DNA of 11,008 bases from Cytidiella melzeri (taxonomy: Eukaryota; Basidiomycota; Agaricomycetes; Polyporales; Irpicaceae): the NCBI GenBank assembly GCA_022592445.1, contig JABYQR010000709.1, positions 1-11,008 of the forward strand, written 5' to 3'. Both the position numbers and the translations under genes were made by a program. Below the pieces are notes generated by a model that was not told the DNA's origin, made no database searches, and saw only the letters and a program-made list of their open reading frames with translations. Positions within the stretch are counted from its first letter, which is position 1. Every line of letters starts with the position of its first letter. Of the stretch, positions 1 through 7,662 are shown piece after piece.

Positions 1-8
1 TTGCTTTT

Positions 9-20
9 GGTTATAATGGC
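9..20 (+). promoter_or_regulatory. Possible copia primer-binding site overlapping the start codon
   Basis: GGTTAT followed by AATGGC sits where the primer-binding site should lie, directly inside the 5' LTR. GGTTAT is also the start of the site used by Drosophila copia, which is primed by a half-molecule of initiator tRNA-Met cut in the anticodon loop. Only about the first six bases agree, and the 5' LTR is outside the window, so this is a weak assignment. If right, the gag ATG at 16 lies within the primer site. Confidence 0.3.
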
Positions 21-3000
21 TGAACCAGGAAAGATTAGCGGTAGTCAAATGATCGTCTTTGACGGTTCAAACTACAAGAAATGGTCCACCGCTATGATTG
101 GCTTGTTCAGATATTCAAACACTTGGTTAATCGTGAATGGAACCGAAAAGAAACCTACCTTACCTGCAGCAGCTACCAGTTCAGGTTCTGGTACGACTAC
201 TGCACCTCCTGACACTTCTGATGAGAAGAAGGAACTTAAGGATTGGGAAATTCGGAACCAACGCGCTTTAGCTTATTTCAATATTTACCTTGACATTACT
301 TTGCAATCCTATCTTGAAGGAGAGGATTTGGCCTCCGAAGTGTGGAAGAAATTGAAAACAGATTTTGAGAAGACATCAGTCTTAGCAAGCTCTGTTGCGT
401 TCAGAAACCTACTTAGCTCAACTTTTGATGAGTCTAAGGATATGAACGTACAAATTCAAGGCTTCCGTACTAAGATTGGAGATACCAAAGTTGCTGGGTT
501 AGACCTTGATGATCAAATTAAAGTTCATATTCTTTTGTGGGCTTTACCAACGTCATATGAAACCGCCATTTCTGCATACATTGGCACTGTTGCAAAACCC
601 GAAGAAATTAAGTTTGACACGCTCATCCCCAAGATACTTGCGGAAGAGTTACGTCGAAAGGGTTCAAACAGTGAAAATGCGAATCGGATTACGCAGACCA
701 CGCGTTTACCGAAGGAAAAATGCAAGAAGTGTGGGCTTTCTAACCATACTACGAGTCAGCACTGGGATAAAGGGAAACCTAACCAGAACAAGTCTCGCGG
801 TAATGGAAATAATCAGCAAGGATCTTCTACCAACAACAAGCAGGGTAACAAGGAGAATAAAGGAAAGAAAGGAGGACAACGAAAGAAGTCCAAAGGCAAA
901 GGCAAAGACAAAGCGACTGTAAATAATCTTCAAGTAGATACCAAACCTGTCTTCGAGCACGATAATGAAATCATCAACGTTTCTCTGTATTCCACGTGTG
1001 AGACTGAAAGCGTTGAATGGCTCATCGACAGTGGTGCTACTAGTCACATTACCAATGAAATTGACGACTTTATCTCGTATCAACCAGCAACGGTAGCAGG
1101 TACATGCTCTGTAGCAGGTAAAGATATGACTGTCAAAATATTGGGAAAAGGAACGGTTGTACTTGACACGATCCTTGTGAAAGATAAAATACATCGCACA
1201 ACTTTGAACAATGTCCTCTATATACCAGATGCGACTACAAGATTCTTTTCTCCTTCTAGAGCACTGCAACAAGGATGCACCAGCAGTGTTACATCGAAAG
1301 GATGGACAATTTATAATGAAGGAAAAGAGATTATAAATGGTCAACCTGATCATGCCGGACTTTATTGGATTAAAGGACGTCTAGTCAGGAAGATAGACTC
1401 AATTAATAAAGTTAGTCGTAATGATTATACGTTGTGGCATAATCGACTAGGACACCCAGGGAATAAGATTGTCGAAAATCTTCACAAAGGAACAAAGGGA
1501 TTAAAAGAAAAGATTCCTATTCCATCGACAATTTCTCCTTGTCACGGATGTCAAGTTGGAAAAGGAAAGAGACAACCATTTCCACCATCTATGTCGAGAG
1601 CTACAGAAGTCCTTGAATTAACTCATTCCGATCTCATTGAATATTCTACAACTTCTATTGATGGTTACAAATACGGTATGACTTGTCTTGATGATGCTTC
1701 TAGTCATGGGATGCTCTATTATCTCAAGCACAAAGATGAAGCGTTCACAAGATTCAAAGAATACAAGTCATGGGCCGAAAACCAAACAGGAAAGAAGATG
1801 AAGAAGTTCAGATGTGATGGTGGAACAGAGTTCATTAATAATGAGTTCAAGGATTATCTGAAGGAACACGGAATAGAACTACAAATGTCTGTACCGTATA
1901 CTCCACAACAAAATGGTAGAGCTGAGCGATGGCAACAGACCATAAAATATAAAGCCGAAGCATTGCGTCAGCAAGCTGGGTTATCAAATGGTTTCTGGAA
2001 GCTTACTTGCGAAGCAGCGGTATATTTAAATAACCGTCTACCTAATGTACGATTAAACTGGCAGACACCTATAGAGAGTTTTCTGGGTATAAAACCAGAT
2101 ATCTCAATGCTTCGTGTATTTGGATGTCGTGCATACGTCCATGTACCGATCAAGAGTCGTCAGAACAAGTTGTCACCAAAAGCAACTCCTATGATATTCG
2201 TTGGATATGAACCGGGTGTAAAGGGTTACCGGTTCTGGGATAAACAGCGAATCGTCATTGCTCGCGATGCAGTATTTGACGAGACTCATTTCCCGTATCG
2301 TAAAGATATTACTCCTTCCAAACAACCTTTAGTCGGCGATAACAGTGATAATAACACTGTTCCTCCACACGATAATTTTTCACCTTTTGAAGAGAATGAT
2401 GAACAAGGTCACCAAGATTCTGATGATGGAGATGATGATCATCCAGAGCACCAAGCACCTACTCATCCTTCTCGACAACAGCAGCAATTCCCTTCAGCTC
2501 CGGTTCTTGACAAAGAACCACAACCACAAATCAAACGAGGACCTAAGCCTAAACCACCTTTGCCACCACCTATCAACCAGAACAAACGTTCAACTGCTGG
2601 AAAAAATCCTAAACTTTCCATGCGGCCGGTGGATATGCAGAAAGCTTTAGAAAAGCAAGTGGCTAAGGACAAAAAGGAAGAACAAAATGAGCTTCGTTTG
2701 AGAGCTGACTGGAACTCGAGAATACGCGCGAGATCTCCGGTTGCAGGGCCATCCAGATTACGGATACCTTTGCGATCAGGAACGTCATCACGTCAACCCT
2801 CGAGATCACCTTCCGTTGAACCGGGTCCAGAACATCAAACTCTATCAGGAGGCTTAACTGATGATGATGATTCTGCAGAAATTGATGACGAGACTCTTAA
2901 TTCAATTACTGCTTATTCAATCAATGAATATCCACAGACGTGGAAGCAGGCAATGAAAAGAGATGATCGGGATCAATGGTTTGCTGCTGCACAAGACGAA

Positions 3001-4479
3001 ATTGATTCTCAAATGAAGAATAAAACTTGGACGCTTGTACGACGACCAGACGCATCACGCAAAATTGTGAAATGCAAATGGGTCTTCACCATAAAATCTG
3101 ATGGTCGATATAAAGCGCGTCTTGTTGCAAAAGGATTCACCCAAGTTGAAGGAATTGATTATCAAGAAACTTTCTCACCAGTCGCACGTTTTGAATCCAT
3201 ACGCATGCTACTAGCTATAGCTGCACTCGAAGATTGGGAAATCGAGGCATTGGATGTGAAAACAGCTTTCCTTTACGGCGAACTGGATGAAGAAATCTAT
3301 ATGGAACAACCAGAAGGTTTCGTGGAGAAGGGAACGGAGAACCATGTTTGTTTGCTTAAGAAAGCCATTTATGGACTTAAACAAGCTTCACGAACATGGA
3401 ATATCAAAATTCATAACACTCTGATAGAATTAGGCTTTGACCGGATTCATTCAGATGCTGGTGTTTACGTGTATCGGCAACAAGGGGGGAATTTAATTCT
3501 CATTCTATATGTTGACGATATATTTCCGATAGGAAATAGTAAACTTGCTATGTCTGCACTTAAGAAAAATCTTATGGATCGCTATGAGATGCGTGACTTA
3601 GGAGAAGCTAAGCTTATTCTAGGCATGCGTGTGCAGAGAGATCGTAAAGCTAAAACGATTCTACTTGACCAAGAGTCGTATATTCAAGAGGCTTTAAAAC
3701 GATTTAATATGGCAAATGCTAATCCTGCTCGGACACCATTACCTTCAGGTGCTGTACTACAGAAGGCAGATTCTGACTACAAAGCAGATTCTGGTTTACT
3801 GAGACAGTATCAAGCGTTGATTGGCACGCTTATATATGTTATGATTGGTACTAGACCAGACATTTCATATGCAGTCATACGTCTTTCACAGTACATGTCA
3901 AATCCAACTGACCACCATTATAAATCAGCTAAATATATACTGAGATATTTGCTTGGAACGCAGTCCTATGCGATCAAGTATAATGGATCAAGTAATGCTG
4001 GTATTATTGGTTATTCGGATGCAGACTGGGCTGAGAATAAAGACGACAGACATTCGACAACAGGATATGTATTTCTTTTGGCTGAAGGAGCAATTTCCTG
4101 GACTTCTAAAAAGCAGAAAACCGTTGCTCTATCATCAATGGAATCAGAATACATGGCCTTGTGCGAAACTTCCAAGCAATGTTATTGGTTGCGCACCGTG
4201 CTCAAAGAATTGGATTTAAAACAGCAAGAGCCTACCATTCTATGCTGTGATAATCATGGTGCTATTTACTTCACCAAGAATCCAAAGATAGAGTCACGCT
4301 CAAAGCATATTGACATTCGATATCATTATGTTAGAGAGTTTGTCGAAAATAAGAATGCCGAACTATATGCTGTTCCAACTGAAGAACAGATTGCTGATAT
4401 CATGACAAAGTCATTGGCATTTCAGAAGCAATCATACTTCAGTGGGAGATTAGGTCTAATTGATCTAAACACTCACTAA
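16..4479 (+). CDS. Ty1/copia retrotransposon Gag-Pol polyprotein (intact)
   Basis: This single 1487-residue frame encodes all proteins needed for copia-type retrotransposition: Gag, aspartic protease, integrase, reverse transcriptase and RNase H, in the order PR-IN-RT-RH that defines Ty1/copia. An N-terminal copia-type Gag region (about 1-230) is followed by a zinc knuckle at Cys236 of form CX2CX4HX4H (the usual last Cys is His). The protease motif is WLIDSGATSH with Asp338. Integrase has the HHCC finger (His475, His480, Cys509, Cys512) and a D,D35E triad at Asp539, Asp601 and Glu637. A low-complexity acidic and Pro-rich linker covers about 770-960. RT (about 1003-1245) has YVDD at 1165-1168. 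RNase H keeps Asp1335 (YSDAD), Glu1376 (ESEY) and Asp1412 (CCDN). The ATG at 16 is the first Met; the frame is open to the window edge, so a start further upstream cannot be excluded. No stop or frameshift was found, which suggests a young and possibly active copy. Confidence 0.95.
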   Translation: MAEPGKISGSQMIVFDGSNYKKWSTAMIGLFRYSNTWLIVNGTEKKPTLPAAATSSGSGTTTAPPDTSDEKKELKDWEIRNQRALAYFNIYLDITLQSYLEGEDLASEVWKKLKTDFEKTSVLASSVAFRNLLSSTFDESKDMNVQIQGFRTKIGDTKVAGLDLDDQIKVHILLWALPTSYETAISAYIGTVAKPEEIKFDTLIPKILAEELRRKGSNSENANRITQTTRLPKEKCKKCGLSNHTTSQHWDKGKPNQNKSRGNGNNQQGSSTNNKQGNKENKGKKGGQRKKSKGKGKDKATVNNLQVDTKPVFEHDNEIINVSLYSTCETESVEWLIDSGATSHITNEIDDFISYQPATVAGTCSVAGKDMTVKILGKGTVVLDTILVKDKIHRTTLNNVLYIPDATTRFFSPSRALQQGCTSSVTSKGWTIYNEGKEIINGQPDHAGLYWIKGRLVRKIDSINKVSRNDYTLWHNRLGHPGNKIVENLHKGTKGLKEKIPIPSTISPCHGCQVGKGKRQPFPPSMSRATEVLELTHSDLIEYSTTSIDGYKYGMTCLDDASSHGMLYYLKHKDEAFTRFKEYKSWAENQTGKKMKKFRCDGGTEFINNEFKDYLKEHGIELQMSVPYTPQQNGRAERWQQTIKYKAEALRQQAGLSNGFWKLTCEAAVYLNNRLPNVRLNWQTPIESFLGIKPDISMLRVFGCRAYVHVPIKSRQNKLSPKATPMIFVGYEPGVKGYRFWDKQRIVIARDAVFDETHFPYRKDITPSKQPLVGDNSDNNTVPPHDNFSPFEENDEQGHQDSDDGDDDHPEHQAPTHPSRQQQQFPSAPVLDKEPQPQIKRGPKPKPPLPPPINQNKRSTAGKNPKLSMRPVDMQKALEKQVAKDKKEEQNELRLRADWNSRIRARSPVAGPSRLRIPLRSGTSSRQPSRSPSVEPGPEHQTLSGGLTDDDDSAEIDDETLNSITAYSINEYPQTWKQAMKRDDRDQWFAAAQDEIDSQMKNKTWTLVRRPDASRKIVKCKWVFTIKSDGRYKARLVAKGFTQVEGIDYQETFSPVARFESIRMLLAIAALEDWEIEALDVKTAFLYGELDEEIYMEQPEGFVEKGTENHVCLLKKAIYGLKQASRTWNIKIHNTLIELGFDRIHSDAGVYVYRQQGGNLILILYVDDIFPIGNSKLAMSALKKNLMDRYEMRDLGEAKLILGMRVQRDRKAKTILLDQESYIQEALKRFNMANANPARTPLPSGAVLQKADSDYKADSGLLRQYQALIGTLIYVMIGTRPDISYAVIRLSQYMSNPTDHHYKSAKYILRYLLGTQSYAIKYNGSSNAGIIGYSDADWAENKDDRHSTTGYVFLLAEGAISWTSKKQKTVALSSMESEYMALCETSKQCYWLRTVLKELDLKQQEPTILCCDNHGAIYFTKNPKIESRSKHIDIRYHYVREFVENKNAELYAVPTEEQIADIMTKSLAFQKQSYFSGRLGLIDLNTH

Positions 4480-4489
4480 TGTAACGGTT

Positions 4490-4498
4490 AAGTGGGAG
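4490..4498 (+). promoter_or_regulatory. Polypurine tract of the copia element
   Basis: AAGTGGGAG lies 10 nt after the Gag-Pol stop codon and directly before TGTTAA, the proposed 3' LTR start. AAGTGGGAG followed by a TG is a common polypurine tract in copia elements; it resists RNase H and primes plus-strand DNA synthesis. It fixes the left edge of the LTR well. Confidence 0.8.
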
Positions 4499-4785
4499 TG
4501 TTAAAACTATATAATATAATAATATGATATGATATGTAGTTTCCCACGCCTTATTACAAGGACGCTTTAGGTAGCAGAGTTCCCACAGTCTTAGTATGGG
4601 AATTATGCAGCCGTATATGGAAACTCTAGTAGTAACCATCACATTAGCTGAGACGTACAGATATGGGTTGTAGTAGTACTATACATATATGTACGCCTGT
4701 GTTCTAGTAGCATAGGAAATGACATGGAAAGCACATATGACTCCAGAGGATGCCTAAAGCATACATCTGAGGACAAGTACTAGCA

Positions 4786-4890
4786 TGAGTCATTTACTCA
4801 TTATGTACGCCTCTGGTACAAGTGCTGACCTAGTCATACAATGAGTCATGCATGAGTCATGCACTCATAGCATGAGTCATGCATGAGTCA
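4786..4890 (+). promoter_or_regulatory. Cluster of five TGAGTCA bZIP (Gcn4/AP-1 type) sites in the LTR U3
   Basis: Exact TGAGTCA occurs at 4786-4792, 4842-4848, 4853-4859, 4873-4879 and 4884-4890. Four of these lie in two copies of a perfect 25-bp direct repeat (4841-4865 and 4872-4896), so the cluster grew by local duplication. Inside each unit two sites are joined by CATGCA. TGAGTCA (TGACTCA on the other strand) is the consensus of the fungal amino-acid-starvation regulator Gcn4/CpcA and of AP-1. The cluster ends 75 nt before the TATA box, a good place for an upstream activating sequence. Actual binding is an inference. Confidence 0.7.
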
Positions 4891-4964
4891 TGCACTTAGT
4901 AGTACAGTAGAATAGCTGAAGTAGACATGTATAGTAGTCGCTTACATAAGTAGATACAGACATG

Positions 4965-4971
4965 TATATAA
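4965..4971 (+). promoter_or_regulatory. TATA box of the copia LTR promoter
   Basis: TATATAA lies about 95 nt before the favoured LTR end. Transcription would begin roughly 25-35 nt downstream, near 4990-5000, giving a short R plus U5 segment. It is the only strong TATA match in the right-hand part of the LTR. Confidence 0.65.
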
Positions 4972-5060
4972 GCAGAGCTGCTGAAGCAGCAAGAATAATA
5001 AGACTCATCTTCGAAGCTTAACAGCCTCTACCCCTCGCACACATATTCCACTTTGTTACA

Positions 5061-5831
5061 CCCATAACCTGTTATAAAGCACTTGGAGATCAATAAAGCA
5101 ATGAATTCCAGTAGCTCCATGGCTCCAGTGACAATGAGATTGTTGCATTGGTATACTACTATACATTACAGGTGTGTTGATTTTGTACTGGGGGAATTCA
5201 GCTGCACAGTGAGCTTGCAAAGCCTTTTTACTACCAAGAGGGCCCCGCCGCTCGGGCGGCTCAACCCCCATATTTGGTCTCCCATCAAAACTCGCGCAAA
5301 TAGACGCTTGATGGTGAGGACCGTGGACTCGTTTTGCGAAAGTGAAACCGTGACCACGTCACAAATCCTCGTTCACGCCCTCGTTTCGCCCATTGTGACC
5401 CAGGCTCCTAACCAGCCTGCCTGGCGTCGTCGTTCAAATAGGTCTCGATGGGCGTAGCTCTATGCTAAATGTGATGATAGCGAGTTTTGTGTATACCGCA
5501 GCCACCGGAATGTACCAATAGTTTCAATGTCAGATTGATCTCACCACTCAAGAATTCTCACTCCGACCAAATACAACTCAGATTTAACCTAAACAGTTTG
5601 AAGACAACGCCAGGCAGGCTGGCAAACTATGTGGTGGGAATGCTTGGTCAGCATTTCACACGCAGGCGTGATTTTGCTCTTGTCACTCCTGGTCACCCGA
5701 CAGTGACCATGCTAGCACGTGCATGACGCGTCGCGCTTCGCGTTCTTGTTTACTTGATAAAACATTGCTTTAATAAATCATTGTGCTCGCTCGCTGCAAC
5801 AGATACTCTCACGGTCTTTCCCAAAACTCGT
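5061..5831. other. Non-coding spacer between the copia LTR and the helicase gene
   Basis: No convincing gene is seen. The open frames here are short, overlap on both strands and show no recognisable motifs. Visible structure includes an inverted repeat (5350-5696, listed separately), a small GC hairpin GCCGC-TCGG-GCGGC at 5247-5260, and a minus-strand motif resembling a copia LTR/primer-site junction at 5061-5081. The last part (about 5700-5831) has CpG-rich sequence with an ACGCGT and should hold the helicase promoter and 5' leader. No clear TATA box was found there. Confidence 0.6.
5350..5696. repeat. Imperfect inverted repeat, possible MITE-like or relic element
   Basis: The core CCAGCCTGCCTGGCGT (5412-5427) is matched perfectly in reverse complement at 5607-5622. 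On the outer side the similarity continues in order: GTGACCA 5350-5356 with TGGTCAC 5690-5696, TCACGCC 5373-5379 with GGCGTGA 5665-5671, and TGACC 5396-5400 with GGTCA 5646-5650. On the inner side TTCAAA (5433-5438) faces TTTGAA (5597-5602). Arms of about 80-90 bp enclose roughly 180 bp. Arm lengths differ slightly, as expected for an old, decayed copy. No transposase lies between the arms, so a MITE, a solo relic or two inverted copies of a dispersed repeat are all possible. Confidence 0.55.
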
Positions 5832-7258
5832 ATGAGTGATACTCCAGCTGTTGCGGATCCAAACAAGGCTCAAGATACCCTGCAGCTACTTAGTGACAGC
5901 GAAGTACGCAATAGGATTCAAGCCGTATTCCATAAACGACCATGCCATTTTCAGTACAAGCTGTACTGCGCCCAGCAGTCACGGAAGAATATTATCAGCA
6001 TTGCACGTACGGGGTCGGGAAAGACTTTGACATACCTCATGCCTCTCATAGCCGCGTCAGACAGCATTATTATAATTGTGACTGCTTTGAATATTCTAGG
6101 AGAGCAGTTCGAGCGCGAAGCGAGAGCAGCAGGCTTTTCAGCAAAGTCAGTAAATGGCGAGAATGACTCTGACCAAGTGTTCAACGTATGTCGCCTACAC
6201 GCCTACAATGTGTACCCCGGAGCTAACCCAATTCTTGTGATTCTAGGATATCAGGCAACTGAAGTACCGCGTTGTTATATTCAGTCCTGATACCATGATG
6301 AAAAGAGGAGGACGGTGTCAAACTATGCTGTGGCCAAACAAGAAGTTTGTATCGAAGGTACAGCGGGTTGTATTCGACGAAGCGCACTGTATTGTCCAAT
6401 GGGGAGGATCCTTTCGGCCTGAATACAAGGAAGCAACGAATATTGGATTCTACCTCCCAAATGTGCCCATCTACCTCTCCTCTGCCACTATGCCACCCAC
6501 GGTAATAACCCAGCTCAAAGAGCTATTCCGACTCCATGACCGTGATACTTTGGTATTTCGGCGCTCAAACGATCGTCCCAATGTCGCCCTGGTCGTTCGT
6601 CGCATGCAGCATCCGCAAAACTCGTATGAAGATTTAGCGTTTCTTGTACCAAAGGACTGGAAAGACGGTGACTCACCACCAAAAAAATTTATGGTCTTCT
6701 TTAACAACAAGAAGGAAGCCGAAAGCGCGGTGAAGTTCTTGCAGGCACGAGTGTCTGTAGACCTGTGTCGTAAGATTCCTTGGTTTCACGCGGGGATGAC
6801 GAGGTTCTTTCGCGTGGAAGAAGTTGACAATCTCCGCCGTGTGCATGGCGAAGAGCATGAGGTATGGGGATTTGCAGCAACGGACTCGGGTGGTTTAGTC
6901 AGTGCATGCTACTGTTATGCTCTAACTTGCGATACTCACCGTGTTCAAGGGTCTTGATATTCCGAATATTGAAATTGTCGTCCAATGGAAGGTCCCCAAC
7001 AATCTTGACACGCTTATTCAGCACTTTGGCAGAGCGGTCCGCGATTATAGTCTTCAAGGCGTCGCCATCTTGATTTCAGAGCCACAGTGGTTTTACGAGG
7101 ACCAAAAGCGCTTGCAAAAGACACGAGAGCAGCGACGGGCGAAGCGACAGAGAGCAGAGGAAGACAACACTCAGCTGGGTCCAAGCAAGCGGCCGCGAAC
7201 ACATCCTCACACATCAGCAACATTGCAGGTACTTTCACCTTCGTCTCGCGCAAATTGA
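5832..7258 (+). CDS. RecQ-like DEAH-box helicase, two or more introns
   Basis: This gene encodes a superfamily 2 ATP-dependent helicase, probably nuclear and acting on DNA. Proposed exons are 5832-6185, 6247-6897 and 6950-7258, giving 437 residues. The spliced protein holds the motifs in order: Walker A ARTGSGKT (Lys64), Ia IIIIVTALNILG, DEAH box 162-165, SAT 197-199, motif IV around KFMVFFNNKKEAE, motif V DSGGLGLDIPNI (331-342, completed by splicing) and motif VI QHFGRAVR (359-366). The tail after VI is rich in Lys/Arg (KRLQKTREQRRAKRQR), likely a nuclear signal. The zinc and RQC domains of canonical RecQ are not seen, as in the short RecQ-like helicases I recall from agaric genomes. The ATG at 5832 is the first in frame near the conserved start, though its context is poor. 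The end at 7258 is unsure, since an intron at 7229-7270 would extend it. Substrate and pathway are unknown. Confidence 0.8.
6186..6246 (+). other. Helicase intron 1 (61 nt)
   Basis: The donor is GTATGT after codon AAC. A CTAAC branch site lies at 6223-6227, and the acceptor is TTCTAG ending at 6246. Removing it joins two reading frames in phase 0 and gives VFN followed by DIRQLKYRVVIFSPDTMM, the expected linker between motifs Ia and II in this helicase family. All three splice signals are near consensus. Confidence 0.9.
6898..6949 (+). other. Helicase intron 2 (52 nt) inside motif V
   Basis: The donor is GTCAGT, the branch site CTAAC is at 6922-6926 and the acceptor is TTCAAG ending at 6949. 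Splicing in phase 0 produces DSGGLGLDIPNI, which aligns without gaps to motif V of the family (typically DSFGMGLDIPDI). Unspliced, the first frame stops at TGA 6955-6957. The donor is less common than GTRAGT, but size, branch site and the restored motif agree. Confidence 0.8.
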
Positions 7259-7270
7259 ATCTCGAGGCAG
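7229..7270 (+). other. Possible helicase intron 3 (42 nt)
   Basis: A GTACTT donor after CAG and a GAGGCAG acceptor would remove the TGA at 7256-7258 and stay in phase, since 42 is a multiple of three. Downstream the same frame is open to 7963. Against it are the short length and the lack of a good branch site. This is a tentative call based mainly on the long open frame beyond. Confidence 0.35.
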
Positions 7271-7648
7271 GACCCGTCTGGAGCGCCTCCAATGCAAGCG
7301 TTGACCCTGACACCGCATCTTGTACTTCGACCTGGGGCTGCTATATTTCATGAACTGTCTATTAGCTCGGTTCCCTCTAACAACTCAACTCACCGTCCTC
7401 TGTCTTCTGATACTCTGCCAACCTCCTCGAGCAATCCTTCTACCGCCTTGACCGATGTGTCATCGAGAGAACCAGTTGCGCTTGACGAAGACGGCGATTC
7501 TACCTTGGAATGCGAGGAGAGTGTGGACGGAAACAGTGACGAGGAAGTAGTGGTGACGGTGACTAGCGGAGAATGGCAAGGTGTTGAACGTGAGGTAGAT
7601 GTCGTGGTAACAGAAGCAAACGTGGCCGCCATGCTTCTTCAAGGAGGC
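7271..7648 (+). CDS. Possible C-terminal exon of the helicase, cut by the gypsy LTR
   Basis: About 126 codons continue in the same frame as helicase exon 3. They begin DPSGAPPMQALTLTP, pass through a Ser/Thr/Pro-rich segment and then an acidic stretch (DEDGDSTLECEESVDGNSD) and end around VAAMLLQGG. The composition is biased but reads like a disordered acidic tail, unlike the Cys/Arg-laden translations of the spacer. The frame then runs without a break into the proposed LTR and stops at 7964-7966, so a protein made today would end in LTR-derived residues. It may instead be untranslated 3' sequence; the connection depends on intron 3. Confidence 0.4.
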
Positions 7649-7662
7649 TATTACGATCCGAT

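Larger units (their letters stand above)
4499..5060 (+). repeat. 3' LTR of the copia element
   Basis: The LTR begins with TGTTAAAAC right after the polypurine tract. Its U3 is rich in short repeats, including five TGAGTCA sites. A TATA box lies at 4965-4971, followed by a GCTGC/GCAGC hairpin (4977-4990) close to the expected transcript start. The right edge is uncertain. I favour TTTGTTACA ending at 5060, which allows an R plus U5 of about 65 nt. An alternative is TTAACA ending at 5023, a perfect 6-bp mirror of the start but leaving very little U5; another CA occurs near 5081. The 5' LTR and target duplication lie outside the window, so the edge cannot be confirmed here. If 5060 is right, the target duplication would be CCCAT. 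Confidence 0.7.

Noticed and set aside
706..1353. Minus-strand 215-codon frame opposite copia gag-protease
   Set aside because: Rich in Cys, Phe and Ser as an antisense shadow, with no domain; the sense frame is unambiguous.
4841..4896. Short regularly spaced direct repeats that might suggest a CRISPR-like array
   Set aside because: Only two units within an LTR U3 of a eukaryotic element; they are better explained as duplicated transcription factor sites.
5018..5023. TTAACA as the end of the copia LTR, a perfect mirror of TGTTAA
   Set aside because: It would leave under 30 nt between the expected transcript start and the LTR end. TTACA at 5060 is preferred, though the alternative stays open.
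5273..5283. GGTCTCCCATC, which in reverse complement (GATGGGAGACC) matches a conserved stretch of animal 5S rRNA
   Set aside because: The flanks do not match 5S rRNA, and basidiomycete 5S has a different sequence here as far as I recall, so this is probably chance.
5429..5440. Tract resembling a pol III B box (CGTTCAAATAG), perhaps a tRNA or SINE
   Set aside because: No properly spaced A box, no cloverleaf and several mismatches to the B-box consensus.
5056..5457. Short open frames on both strands in the spacer
   Set aside because: They overlap one another, lack recognisable domains and cover the inverted repeat and putative relic sequence.
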